Shown here piece by piece: positions 35,652 to 44,100 of a DNA stretch of 64,000 nucleotides (position 1 is its first letter; each line of letters opens with the position of its first letter). Source of the DNA: Superficieibacter electus (GTDB taxonomy: Bacteria; Pseudomonadota; Gammaproteobacteria; Enterobacterales; Enterobacteriaceae); assembly GCF_002915575.1 (NCBI RefSeq), contig NZ_PQGD01000003.1:247044-311043 (forward strand), given 5' to 3'. The notes under the pieces were generated by a model, which ran no database searches, was not told the origin of the DNA, and was given only the letters and a program-made list of their open reading frames with translations. A program made the position numbers and the translations under genes.

Positions 35652-37153
35652 GCTGCGTCTCCTGCCTGCTTATCCGCAAGTCGCCGGATGGCCTGCGCAC
35701 GTAATGCATGACGGTCCACTTTATTGGTGCCCGCCAGCGGAAAGCGCTCCACCAGCCAGATATGCCGGGGATGCAGGTAGGCCGGGCCATGTTGTAAGGT
35801 CCAGGCTTTAATGGCTTGCGGCTCAGGGAAATGCCCTTCACGCGCAATCACCCAGGCCACCGGCTTGCTGCCTTTGATCTCATCGGCAACCGCCACCACG
35901 CAGGCTTGCTGCACGTCGGGATGCTGCTCAAGCAGCCGCTCCACTTCGCCCGGATAAATATTCTCGCCGCCACACACGAACATGTCGTCCTGGCGGCCAA
36001 TAAAGAAATAAAAGCCATTTTCATCGCGATTAAACACATCGCCGCTGCGGTAATAGCCATCGGCGGTGAAGGGGCTGGCGACGTCCGGTCGCTGGTGATA
36101 ACCCTGCATCAGCGCCGGGCTTTTAATCTCCAGCACGCCGTGGCTGGCAAGCGCCCCGTGCTCGTCACGCAGGCGCAGCGAGACCGCCGGATGCGGATAG
36201 CCATTTGAAGACAGCGGGGCCGCCAGCCCCTGCGGATGCGGACCAAACACAATCGGCCCACCCTCCGTGGTGCCGTAAGCATTGATAATCCGCGCCTGCG
36301 GCCAAATCTGGCGGATTTGCTGAAACAATCCCTCATTCACCGGGGCCGAACCCATCCGCACCACGCGTACCGAAGAGAGATCGCTTTCGGCGAGCAGCGT
36401 TTTTTCTTTCATCATCATGGCGATCATCGGCGGCACGGCGGTCAGCCAGGTGCAGCGGTAGCGGGCGATAGCGGCAATGTAATCGCGGACCTGAAACTGC
36501 GCGAGCAGGACGGTAGTCACACCGCTGGCAAGCGTCAGCAGCGCCAGCGCCAGGGCATTCATATGATAAAACGGGGCGGCAATCAGCACCCGCTGCCCGG
36601 TCAGTTCATCGTCAGCCAGTCGGGTTTCTACCACCCAGCGGTGGCTGGCGTGGGTCAGGCGCACGCCTTTGGGCATGCCGGTCGAGCCTGAAGTGTAAAG
36701 CAGCATCGCCAGACTGTCGGGCTGCGGCTGGAAAACCGTGAAACCGGTGACGGGCTCAAGATCGTGCAGCGCTTCAAATGCCCACTGCGGCGCGGCGAAC
36801 GTAAGGTTATCAAGCTGTTCGCGCTCGCCCATCACCAGCCGGGCATCGCAGTCGGCCAGAATGTTATCCAGCATGGTGGGCGGGAATTTAATGCTCACCG
36901 GCACAGCCACCAGCCCGGCGCGCAGAACACCTAAAAAGGCCACCATCCAGGCAATGGAATTACGCCCCAGCAGCGCCACCCGGGCACCCGCCGGGAATCC
37001 CCGATCGCGCAATGCCGCGCCAACCGCATCGGCCTGCGCATCCAGTTCGCTAAAGGTAATCGTCTGCGCGTCAGGCGCTGAGGGCAGGATGAAGGCCGCC
37101 TGAGAATTGTCGCGTGCCGCCAGCGGCAGCGCGCCGAGATTGGTAAGGGTCAT
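35648..37153 (-). CDS. AMP-dependent acyl-CoA synthetase/ligase (class I adenylate-forming)
   Basis: This 501-residue adenylating enzyme has the P-loop-like A3 motif LLYTSGSTGMPKGV near residue 152, the A5 motif NAYGTTEGGP near 292, the A7 motif YRSGDV near 383, and a C-terminal lysine in GTNKVDRHAL. It would activate a carboxylic acid to an acyl-AMP and then acyl-CoA. It overlaps the genes on both sides by 4 bases (VOC upstream, GGT downstream), so it is tightly coupled. Thioesterase and reductase genes in the same operon fit a CoA-bound degradation route. The carboxylic acid cannot be named from sequence. Confidence 0.9.
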   Translation of the reverse strand: MTLTNLGALPLAARDNSQAAFILPSAPDAQTITFSELDAQADAVGAALRDRGFPAGARVALLGRNSIAWMVAFLGVLRAGLVAVPVSIKFPPTMLDNILADCDARLVMGEREQLDNLTFAAPQWAFEALHDLEPVTGFTVFQPQPDSLAMLLYTSGSTGMPKGVRLTHASHRWVVETRLADDELTGQRVLIAAPFYHMNALALALLTLASGVTTVLLAQFQVRDYIAAIARYRCTWLTAVPPMIAMMMKEKTLLAESDLSSVRVVRMGSAPVNEGLFQQIRQIWPQARIINAYGTTEGGPIVFGPHPQGLAAPLSSNGYPHPAVSLRLRDEHGALASHGVLEIKSPALMQGYHQRPDVASPFTADGYYRSGDVFNRDENGFYFFIGRQDDMFVCGGENIYPGEVERLLEQHPDVQQACVVAVADEIKGSKPVAWVIAREGHFPEPQAIKAWTLQHGPAYLHPRHIWLVERFPLAGTNKVDRHALRAQAIRRLADKQAGDAA

Positions 37154-37938
37154 AGCCTGAACTCGAGTAAAGTGTGGATGGCCGGAACGGCGATGAGTAG
37201 CCGCCCCGGATGTTGAACATACGCCAGCCCGGCATTATCGGCAGCGCTGACAAGTGTTTGCGGGTCACCGCCGCGAAAGGTGATGGCAGCAAACTGGCTG
37301 CGACGCGTATCGTCCAGCCCCGGCAGTCCGGCGGCGTACGCTCGCCATTGCTCGCGGGACAGTATCTGAAGCGCAAAGCCTACCGCCAGCGGGCCGGGAC
37401 GCTGCCACGCCAGCCTTTCCCGTTCGGCGTCCTCCGTCACCAGCGTCAGGCGTTCAATACCGGCAACGCCATTGGCATGGCACAACCAGGGCGCACGCCA
37501 CAGCCACTGCGGCGTATGATGCTGGCAAAAATAGACCCGGCCCGCCGCGAAGCTGCCGGGGGCCAGGCGCACAGTGCTGAACCGCGCCTCTCCGCGCTCG
37601 CCGTCAGCCTCCACCGCGCGGGAGAAATGCTGTACCGGCTGCACGGAAAACCCCTGCTGTGCGAGCTGTCGGGCGGTCTTTTCCGCATCGTGGCTGCGAA
37701 AAACGAGGCCGTCAATGCCGCGCGGGCTGTCGAGCAATTCCTGGCGGATCGTCGCGCTGTGGCGCGGCAGACCAATCAGTTCCAGATAATGATCGCGGAA
37801 CATCACCAGTTGATTCATCGACCCCAGCGTGTGATGGCTTTCCGGCGTGAGCGTAAACCCCAGCGCGGCAAACAGATCGCGCGTGGGGGCGAGCTCAAAA
37901 TGGTTATTGATGACGAGATGATCGAGCACCAGCGGCAT
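37150..37938 (-). CDS. VOC-superfamily protein with glyoxalase-like domain
   Basis: This 262-residue protein begins MPLVLDHLVINN and has the beta-alpha-beta-beta-beta repeats of the vicinal oxygen chelate superfamily (Glyoxalase_3-like domain). The metal ligands may include His7 in LDHLV and a glutamate in RDHYLELIG near residue 55. Family reactions include dioxygenation, isomerisation, epimerisation and glutathione transfer. Its position between a thioesterase and a CoA ligase gene, with a 4-base overlap to the ligase, suggests a catabolic step on the same substrate. The reaction is unknown. Confidence 0.75.
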   Translation of the reverse strand: MPLVLDHLVINNHFELAPTRDLFAALGFTLTPESHHTLGSMNQLVMFRDHYLELIGLPRHSATIRQELLDSPRGIDGLVFRSHDAEKTARQLAQQGFSVQPVQHFSRAVEADGERGEARFSTVRLAPGSFAAGRVYFCQHHTPQWLWRAPWLCHANGVAGIERLTLVTEDAERERLAWQRPGPLAVGFALQILSREQWRAYAAGLPGLDDTRRSQFAAITFRGGDPQTLVSAADNAGLAYVQHPGRLLIAVPAIHTLLEFRL

Positions 37939-37948
37939 GGCGATTTCC

Positions 37949-38362
37949 TCAGGCAGCAGGCATGGCGTACAGCCCGCGCCCGCTTGCTACCAGGCGGTTT
38001 TCGCTGTCATACACCCAGGCTTCCGCGCTGGAGACCTGTTTGCCGACCTTGATAACCTTGCCTTTAATGCGCAGATCGCCGCGTGCCGCACGATGGTAAT
38101 CGACGCGAATATCCAGCGTCGGTACGCCCTTTCCGGTCCAGGCCACCAGCGCCCAGTCGGCGGTCAGATCCACCAGCGCCGCGAGGATACCGCCGTGAAT
38201 GTAGCCGCCTACCGGGTTAACCACCCATTCCTCACGAAAGCGCGCGCGCAGGGTGATCTCCCCTTCCGCCACTTCCTCCACTTCCAGCCCCAGCCACTGG
38301 TGATATGGCCCTTTCAGCAGTTTTTCCTGCACCCCGGCGGCGCTTAACGTTGTTTCACTCAT
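37949..38362 (-). CDS. PaaI-family hotdog thioesterase
   Basis: This acyl-CoA thioesterase has 137 residues from MSETTLS. The hotdog fold is visible: NPVGGYIHGGILAALVD near residue 49, containing the PaaI-type HGG core, followed by TLDIRVDYHRAARGDL. PaaI-type enzymes cleave aryl- or hydroxyaryl-CoA thioesters and rescue CoA in aromatic degradation. The start at 38362 lies 10 bases after the dehydrogenase stop and has GGAG upstream; the longer frame would overlap that gene. It probably releases CoA from a dead-end or product thioester of the pathway. Confidence 0.87.
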   Translation of the reverse strand: MSETTLSAAGVQEKLLKGPYHQWLGLEVEEVAEGEITLRARFREEWVVNPVGGYIHGGILAALVDLTADWALVAWTGKGVPTLDIRVDYHRAARGDLRIKGKVIKVGKQVSSAEAWVYDSENRLVASGRGLYAMPAA

Positions 38363-38372
38363 CGGATTCTCC

Positions 38373-39389
38373 TTATGGGGTGACAATGACTTTGCCCAGC
38401 ACTTCACGATCGCGGATCAGACGCAGCCCTTCCGCGGCCTGCTCCAGCGGCACTTCCCGGTCAATCAACGGTACGATGTCGCCGTCGGCCACCAGTTGCA
38501 CTAAGGCCTGTAGATCCTCCTGATAAAAACTGTTGGAACCTTTGATGTTCAGCTCGAAGCTCCAGACATAGCGCAGGTCTTCCGCCGGGTCGTAGCCTGC
38601 CGTTGCGCCGCAGACCAGCAGCGTGCCGCCGCGCTTCAGGCATTTCAGTGACGGACGCCAGGTATCGCCGCCGGTGAAATTAATCACCACATCCACGCCG
38701 CCTTCATAGGTTCGTCGCTGCGGCTTGCCGTAGCGGCTAATGGCCCAGCGGGAAAAATCCTCTTCGCGGTAATTCACGACCTGATCCGCCCCCAGAGCGG
38801 TAAGCGCCTCGCCTTTTTCAGCGCTGCCGACACAGGCGATGACTTCCGCGCCCAGCTTTTTCGCCAGCACCACGCAGGCGCTGCCGACGCCGCCGCTGGC
38901 CCCGAGGATCAGTACCCGATCGCCTTTTTTGATGGTGTTATGGGTGACCAGCATGCGGTGGGCGGTACCGTAGGCGACGGGCAGCGCGGCGGCCTGGGAA
39001 AAACTCACCGCGTCCGGCAGCCGAATTAACTGGGCGACGTCGACCAGCGCGTACTCGGCCATGCCGCCGTCGGTCATCTCCCCCATCAGCCCGATGCCCG
39101 GTTTGAGCGGGTTGACCAGCACGCGATCGCCGGTTTTCCAGCCCGTCACGTCGTCGGCTACCTCATCCACGATCCCGGCTAAATCAAGGCCCGGCACCAC
39201 CGGCAACGGGACTTTGATCCCCGGCATGCCGTTGACGGTAAACACGTCGTGGTAGTTAAACGACGAGGCTTTGACGCGCACAATCACGTGCCCTGCCTGC
39301 AACGTCGGGCGCGGTTTATCGGTGACGACGGACAGATTGTCCAGACTGCCGTGCTCGTTGAGCTGTAACGCTTTCATGGTATGGCTCAC
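38373..39389 (-). CDS. Zinc-independent MDR-family dehydrogenase/quinone reductase
   Basis: This is a medium-chain dehydrogenase/reductase of 338 residues. The N-terminal GroES-like domain contains VKASSFNYHDVFTVNG near residue 39 and VPGLDLAGIV near 65. The NADPH-binding motif GASGGVGSA lies near 163. The cysteines that bind catalytic zinc in alcohol dehydrogenases are absent at the usual position (N-Y-H-D instead of C-x-x-D), as in quinone oxidoreductases and enoyl reductases. The GTG at 39389 has GGAG six bases upstream; ATG 39377 is the alternative. In the operon it follows the binding protein gene and may reduce an enoyl intermediate. Confidence 0.85.
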   Translation of the reverse strand: MSHTMKALQLNEHGSLDNLSVVTDKPRPTLQAGHVIVRVKASSFNYHDVFTVNGMPGIKVPLPVVPGLDLAGIVDEVADDVTGWKTGDRVLVNPLKPGIGLMGEMTDGGMAEYALVDVAQLIRLPDAVSFSQAAALPVAYGTAHRMLVTHNTIKKGDRVLILGASGGVGSACVVLAKKLGAEVIACVGSAEKGEALTALGADQVVNYREEDFSRWAISRYGKPQRRTYEGGVDVVINFTGGDTWRPSLKCLKRGGTLLVCGATAGYDPAEDLRYVWSFELNIKGSNSFYQEDLQALVQLVADGDIVPLIDREVPLEQAAEGLRLIRDREVLGKVIVTP

Positions 39390-39401
39390 GGTGATCTCCG
39401 G

Positions 39402-40382
39402 TTAGTGAATGGATTTGGCCGCGCGATACGCGGTATCGTTGTACAGACTGTCGGGAACATCGCCTTTCACCGTTCCGCTGGTGACAAACACCTGGTGCTG
39501 GTGTTTCAGGGTGTCGATATCAGCAGGCTCAAAGGTGACCCGATTAATACTGTCCCAGCGGCTGTAATAGACCTCAGCATCGTGTTTGGGCAGATTGGCA
39601 TTTTTTTGCAGCAGCGCGACGACCTCCTGCGGGTGAGATTTGCCCCACGCCAGCGTGTCGCGCAGGGCGGCGATCACCCGCGCGACGGTGTCAGGATGTT
39701 CATCAATGAGCTGGCTGCGCACCGCGCCGACGCCGATGTATGGCACCGCATCACTGTGGGTCATTTTTTTCCATTCATCGGCAAAGTTGCCGAGCGAGGT
39801 GACGTTCAGTTCATCAAGTTGGGCGATAGTCAGCGAACGCAGCGCGGCAGCATCCACCTGCTTTTGCGCGAGGAACTGCGCCAGCCGCGACTCGTTACCG
39901 CCTATAAGCTGGAATTCATTCGGGGCGATGTGATTGTTGTTCTGTAACAGTGTGGAGGCCACCACTGCTACTGACGATCCGGCGGGCGACATGCCGATCT
40001 TCTTACCTTTAAGCTGATCGAGCGAGGTAATAGGCGAGCCTTGCGGCACCACAAATTGCACGTCGGCAGGCTGGGTGGCGACAAAAATTTTGATCGGCAC
40101 CCCTTGCGCTGCGCTGCTGAACACGCCCGCCAGCGGCGCTGCAAAGGCCAGATCGATGGACCCCGAGGCCAGTGCTTTGATCGGCGCGTTAACGTCCGGG
40201 AAGTGAACGAATTCGGCGTCAATGCCGCGTTTGGCTAAAAAATCCTTATTTTCCAGCACGGTACCGTAACCGAGGCTCACGCCGCTGCTCCAGTAGCCGA
40301 TGCGGACTTTTTCTGCCGCTGCCGTGTTCAGGGCAAAGAGCGCCCCGGCAGCCAGGGTGGCCGCCTTTAACCAGTTTTTCAT
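39402..40382 (-). CDS. SsuA/TauA/NMT1-type periplasmic substrate-binding protein
   Basis: This 326-residue binding protein has a Sec signal peptide (MKNWLKAATLAAGALFALNTAAA, cleaved before EKVRIGYW). The mature sequence follows the pattern of aliphatic-sulfonate, nitrate, taurine and thiamine-precursor binders: VRIGYWSSGVSLGYG, then ALASGSIDLAFAAPLAGV near residue 68 and LKGKKIGMSPAGSS near 120. It pairs with the permease and ATPase genes just upstream (gap 4 bases). The ligand is unknown; family ligands are small sulfonates, sulfates, aromatics and pyrimidines. Confidence 0.87.
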   Translation of the reverse strand: MKNWLKAATLAAGALFALNTAAAEKVRIGYWSSGVSLGYGTVLENKDFLAKRGIDAEFVHFPDVNAPIKALASGSIDLAFAAPLAGVFSSAAQGVPIKIFVATQPADVQFVVPQGSPITSLDQLKGKKIGMSPAGSSVAVVASTLLQNNNHIAPNEFQLIGGNESRLAQFLAQKQVDAAALRSLTIAQLDELNVTSLGNFADEWKKMTHSDAVPYIGVGAVRSQLIDEHPDTVARVIAALRDTLAWGKSHPQEVVALLQKNANLPKHDAEVYYSRWDSINRVTFEPADIDTLKHQHQVFVTSGTVKGDVPDSLYNDTAYRAAKSIH

Positions 40383-40386
40383 ACCG

Positions 40387-41160
40387 TTATTCCTGTGTGG
40401 GTGATTTCCAGCGAAAAAGATGGCGCTCCAGCGGCTTAAGCAGCCCGCCTTCCAGCAGCAGCATCAATGAAACGAGCAACAGCGTCCAGGCGAAGACCTG
40501 ATCGGTTTGTACCAGATCTCCGGCCTGACGCAGCCGGTAGCCAATTCCGTCCGACGCGCCCAGGGTTTCAGCGACCAGCGACACGCGCCAGCCGAAACCA
40601 AACGCCAGCCGCGCGCCGGAGAAGAAATACGGCAGGATGGTCGGCAGATAGATTTTGGTCAGGGTTTGCAGCCGACTCATACGAACGCTGCGCGCGAGTT
40701 CGACATACTGCCGCTCGACGGTCTGTGCGCCCTGCCAGACGTTAGTCAGTATCAGTGGCATAGCGGTCATAAACACCACGAAGACGGTGGTGGCGCTGGA
40801 AATGCCAAACCAGATGATGGCGAAGATGGCCCAGATCGCAGACGAGACCGTGTTAAATACCGCCAGCAGCGGTTCAAAAAATTGCGCCAGCCGACGACTG
40901 GCTCCCAACGCTAACCCGGCCAGGGTGCCGACGATGGTCGCCAGCAGAAACCCGCTGAATACCCGTGAAAACGTTACGCCGATGTCCTGCCATAGCGTAT
41001 TGTTGCGCCATAATGCCAGCAGCGCCTGAAAGGTTTTTTCCGGCCCCGGCAGCACAAAGGCCGGCATATTGCGTGCGGCCAGCAGCCACAGCAGAAAGAA
41101 GATGGCCAGCAGCGCCAGCCGTTGAACGATCAGCGAACCTTTTTTACGTAATATACGCAT
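40387..41160 (-). CDS. SsuC/TauC-type ABC transporter permease
   Basis: This inner-membrane permease has 257 residues and about six helices. It contains FVLPGPEKTFQALLALW near residue 33, the ATPase-docking loop VELARSVRMSRLQTLTKIYLPT near 150, and a C-terminal helix. It is flanked by an ATPase gene (adjacent, no gap) and the binding-protein gene. Together the three form a sulfonate/nitrate/taurine-type importer, here probably for the acid that is later activated by the operon's CoA ligase. Confidence 0.87.
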   Translation of the reverse strand: MRILRKKGSLIVQRLALLAIFFLLWLLAARNMPAFVLPGPEKTFQALLALWRNNTLWQDIGVTFSRVFSGFLLATIVGTLAGLALGASRRLAQFFEPLLAVFNTVSSAIWAIFAIIWFGISSATTVFVVFMTAMPLILTNVWQGAQTVERQYVELARSVRMSRLQTLTKIYLPTILPYFFSGARLAFGFGWRVSLVAETLGASDGIGYRLRQAGDLVQTDQVFAWTLLLVSLMLLLEGGLLKPLERHLFRWKSPTQE

Positions 41161-41928
41161 CTACACCTCCAGCCTCAGCAGGCGAACTTTCTCTGCGACA
41201 TCGCGCCCGGTGGGCAGTCTTGGGCGCGGCAGCGTAAGCGCCACGCTCTGTTTGATGCGCCCGGGATTGGGCTGCAAAATGACGATCCGGTCCGCGAGGA
41301 TCACCGCCTCTTCCACGTCATGCGTCACAATGACCACCGTCATCTTTTTCAGGGCGCAAATGCGCAGCAGTTCAGCATGCATCGCACTGCGGGTCTGTGG
41401 ATCGAGCCGGGAAAAGGGTTCATCCATTAACAGGATTTGCGGCTCGGCGACCAGGCTGCGCGCCAGGGCGATCCGGCTGCGCATACCGCCTGAAAGCTGA
41501 TGCGGCCATTTTGCCGCCACCTTTTCCATTCCCACCAGGTGCAGCGCGGTATCAACCCGTTGTAACCGCTCACGGCGGCCAAGCGCGGTGTTCTCCAGCG
41601 CAAAACTGACGTTCTGGCGCACCGTACGCCACGGCAGCAAGCGGTCTTCCTGAAACAGATAGGCCACCTGACGCCATTGGCTAAACCGGGAGAGGTCCTC
41701 TCCCTGAAGCGTAATCGTGCCCGCGTCGGCAGGCAGCAGCCCGGAGATAATATTCAGTAATGTACTTTTGCCGCCGCCGGAGGCCCCGAGCAGCGCCACA
41801 ATTTCCCCCGGCCACACCTGGAGCGAGATATCATGGAGCACCGTCTGACCGTCAAACTGTTTACTGACCCCCGCCAGATCAATTACCGGGGCGGCGGGCG
41901 CAGGCAACTCGTTAAGCAGTGCGCTCAT
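41161..41928 (-). CDS. SsuB/TauB-type ABC transporter ATPase
   Basis: This 255-residue ATPase has Walker A GASGGGKST near residue 53, signature LSGGMRSRIALARSL near 150, and Walker B ILLMDEPFSRLD near 172, followed by VTHDVEEAV. It energises the adjacent SsuC-like permease. It starts 4 bases inside the end of the GntR gene (overlap 41925-41928), so the regulator and importer are translationally coupled. All key residues are present. Confidence 0.89.
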   Translation of the reverse strand: MSALLNELPAPAAPVIDLAGVSKQFDGQTVLHDISLQVWPGEIVALLGASGGGKSTLLNIISGLLPADAGTITLQGEDLSRFSQWRQVAYLFQEDRLLPWRTVRQNVSFALENTALGRRERLQRVDTALHLVGMEKVAAKWPHQLSGGMRSRIALARSLVAEPQILLMDEPFSRLDPQTRSAMHAELLRICALKKMTVVIVTHDVEEAVILADRIVILQPNPGRIKQSVALTLPRPRLPTGRDVAEKVRLLRLEV

Positions 41929-42623
41929 CTGCCGAGACTCCTGTGTTGAATGGGCAACAGCGTGCCGCCGGTGGTCAGGGTGGCGTAGATTTTTTCCAGC
42001 GTCATCGCCTGGAACGTTTCGATATGCCGCCGGGCAATAAATTCGACCCGCTTGCGAGCCTGTTCTTCAAAGGCCTGGATCATGGCGTTGTGATCGTGGC
42101 GAATTTCCGGCTTGGTTTGCTGGACGTTAAAGCCCAGCGCCACCAGCCGTGACATTTCATCCATCAGGGTGGAGAGCGTGCGCAGCAGATGCTGGTTCCC
42201 TGCCGCTTCGGCAATCGCCAGGTGAAAGCGTTTGTTGGCGTTCATAAAGATGTCGATCCGCGTGGAGAGCGGCGCGGCCACTTCAACCCGGCAGTCAGCT
42301 TCCAGTTGCTTAAGCAGGCCGATGTCCACCTTTCCCACCGCCAGCCGCGCCGCCAGTGGTTCCAGCTGGGCACGGAGGGTAAAAATCTCCTCCACGTCCT
42401 GAAGCGTGATCGGCGCGATGCGATAGCCTTTACGCGGCCGGGATTCAATCAGGTATTCATGGCTTAACCGCGCCAGCGCCAGACGGCAGGTGCTTTTCCC
42501 CAGCAGATAGCGTTCCATCAGCTCAGATTCTGTCACCAGCGCGCCCGGCATCATGCGACAGGTCAGAATGTCACGACGGATGGCCTGATAGGCCCGATCG
42601 CTTAATGATATTGTTTGCGTCAT
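41925..42623 (-). CDS. GntR-family regulator, FCD subfamily
   Basis: This 232-residue regulator has an N-terminal winged helix-turn-helix (residues about 8-72; GALVTESELMERYLLGKSTC and RLSHEYLIESRPRKGY) and a C-terminal FCD domain with its histidines in NKRFHLAIAEAAGNQHLL and HDHNAMIQAF. It is the first gene of the nine-gene operon that it probably controls, and also faces the second importer operon across a 412-base divergent region. FCD ligands are usually carboxylates, which would fit an operon with a CoA ligase. Confidence 0.88.
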   Translation of the reverse strand: MTQTISLSDRAYQAIRRDILTCRMMPGALVTESELMERYLLGKSTCRLALARLSHEYLIESRPRKGYRIAPITLQDVEEIFTLRAQLEPLAARLAVGKVDIGLLKQLEADCRVEVAAPLSTRIDIFMNANKRFHLAIAEAAGNQHLLRTLSTLMDEMSRLVALGFNVQQTKPEIRHDHNAMIQAFEEQARKRVEFIARRHIETFQAMTLEKIYATLTTGGTLLPIQHRSLGR

Positions 42624-43035
42624 CCTTCCCTCTTAGCGGAACACGTGGCGACTGTGGGCATCTCACAGCCTGACGTTGATGTTCTTAGTGGGGCCATTCT
42701 AGGATCGGATTTGCGCCGAATTCTAATAACAAAAACAGCAATCGACTGCGCAAATTTGTCTGAGCTGAGATGCTCACAGCATGGATAAGAGCAGACCACC
42801 ACACTCGGCGTTATCCGCTCAATGGTGCCGCAGGCCAGTACTGCTGCGCGATGGCGAGAAGATGAACAGCCGCTTATTAATGGCGTTCTGCCACGGCAAT
42901 ACCAAGGCCACAAGGCGGTGGGTTGTTAAGCAGCCCACCAGACGCATTCTCGTTATAAGGTTTGCGAGAAATGTTCGTTCTGCTCAGGACAGGCATGCTC
43001 TAACCTGGCCGTTTTCACACGGTCAAGGATTTCCC
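42624..43035. promoter_or_regulatory. Divergent control region between the two importer operons
   Basis: This 412-base stretch has no convincing gene. It separates the GntR-led minus-strand operon from the plus-strand binding-protein operon, so both promoters should lie here. I see an 8-base inverted repeat, ATTTGCGC at 42709-42716 and GCGCAAAT at 42748-42755, and a short dyad CTGTG/CACAG at 42652-42668 near the GntR start. Either could be an operator. AAGGA at 43025-43029 is the ribosome-binding site of the plus-strand operon. Short open frames in the region lack ribosome sites and family resemblance. Confidence 0.5.
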
Positions 43036-44100
43036 ATGCGCTTAACTTCGTTGTTGATTACCCTGAGCGTTATCGGCGTCGCCCACGCGCAGACGCCGGA
43101 TGACGTAACCGTCGCCCTCGCCATTCCTCCCGCCGTTCACGATGGAGCGCCTTATGCGGCAGCGGAAGAGCTGGGGCTGTTTAAAGAACAGAACCTCGCG
43201 GTCAAAGTGCTGGTGTTCCAGGGGGCGGGAGCGCTGCTGCCGCAGGTTGCCAGTAAACGCGTAACCTTTGGTTTTCCGGTTGCGGAACCGGTCATTTCCA
43301 GCTATTTCAACGGCAAAAATCCGCTTCCGCTGCGCTATTTTTATAACGGTACACCAGCCCAGACGCTGGAATATACCGTGCTGGCAGATTCGCCGATTAA
43401 AACGCTGGCCGATTTAAAAGGTAAAACTATCGGTGTCGGCGCGCTCACCTGGGGTACCCTGCCCAACAGTCGCGCCGCGCTGCGGGTGGCCGGGCTTGAG
43501 CCGGGTAAGAATGTGCAGTTTGTCGCCGTTGGCGTGCTGGGTTCCGGTTTTCAGGCCTTGCGCAGCCATCAAGTTGATGCGCTCAATTACAACAACAGCT
43601 GGGGCGATATCTTTGAGCTGACCGGCACGAAAATTCGCCGCATCCCTTACCCGGACGTGTTTCAGGAAGCGCCGGGAAACGGTTTTATCGCCCATCAGGA
43701 TACCTTTAAAGACCATCCCGATCTGATCCGTCGTTTCGGTCGTGCCTGGACCGAGGCGCAGTACGTCTGCGACATTAACCCCGGCTACTGCGTGCGGGCG
43801 TTCTGGCGTCAGCATCCGGAAAGCAAACCTGCGGACGCCGACGGCAAAGGCTTTACCGATGACAAAGCCCTGCTTACTAAACGTCTTCAGCGCACGCTCT
43901 ACCGGCCGGACGGGTCACGCCGCCAGCCCGGCGAGTACGATCTTAATGTGATCCGCAGGGCCATCGCGGAGATGGCAAAGGCGGGAGAATTCCCTGACGC
44001 CGCGGTGCCGGTGGAGAAAATCTTCTCCAATGAATTTGTCCCGGCGTTTGATGATTTCGATAAAGCGGCCCTGCGTGCCAGAGCGGAGGCGGCAAAATGA
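43036..44100 (+). CDS. SsuA/NMT1-type periplasmic binding protein, second importer
   Basis: This 354-residue binding protein has a short signal peptide (MRLTSLLITLSVIGVAHA, cleaved before QTPDD). The mature part shows EELGLFKEQNLAVKVLVFQG, LADLKGKTIGVGALTWG near residue 131 and a C-terminal half with two close cysteines (YVCDINPGYC near residue 241), features of the NMT1/SsuA-like group. ATG 43036 has AAGGA six bases upstream; the open frame extends far 5' but without a start signal. It opens the plus-strand operon and overlaps the hydrolase gene by 4 bases. Ligand unknown. Confidence 0.87.
   Translation: MRLTSLLITLSVIGVAHAQTPDDVTVALAIPPAVHDGAPYAAAEELGLFKEQNLAVKVLVFQGAGALLPQVASKRVTFGFPVAEPVISSYFNGKNPLPLRYFYNGTPAQTLEYTVLADSPIKTLADLKGKTIGVGALTWGTLPNSRAALRVAGLEPGKNVQFVAVGVLGSGFQALRSHQVDALNYNNSWGDIFELTGTKIRRIPYPDVFQEAPGNGFIAHQDTFKDHPDLIRRFGRAWTEAQYVCDINPGYCVRAFWRQHPESKPADADGKGFTDDKALLTKRLQRTLYRPDGSRRQPGEYDLNVIRRAIAEMAKAGEFPDAAVPVEKIFSNEFVPAFDDFDKAALRARAEAAK

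Noticed and set aside
42652-42668. CTGTG/CACAG dyad near the GntR start as a CRP site
   Set aside because: The TGTGG and TCACA half-sites are 5 rather than 6 bases apart and one half is imperfect, so I do not call a CRP site.
42781-43035. N-terminal extension of the second binding protein (85 extra residues)
   Set aside because: The extension has no ribosome site, no family resemblance and would precede a perfect signal peptide. The ATG at 43036 has AAGGA at good spacing.
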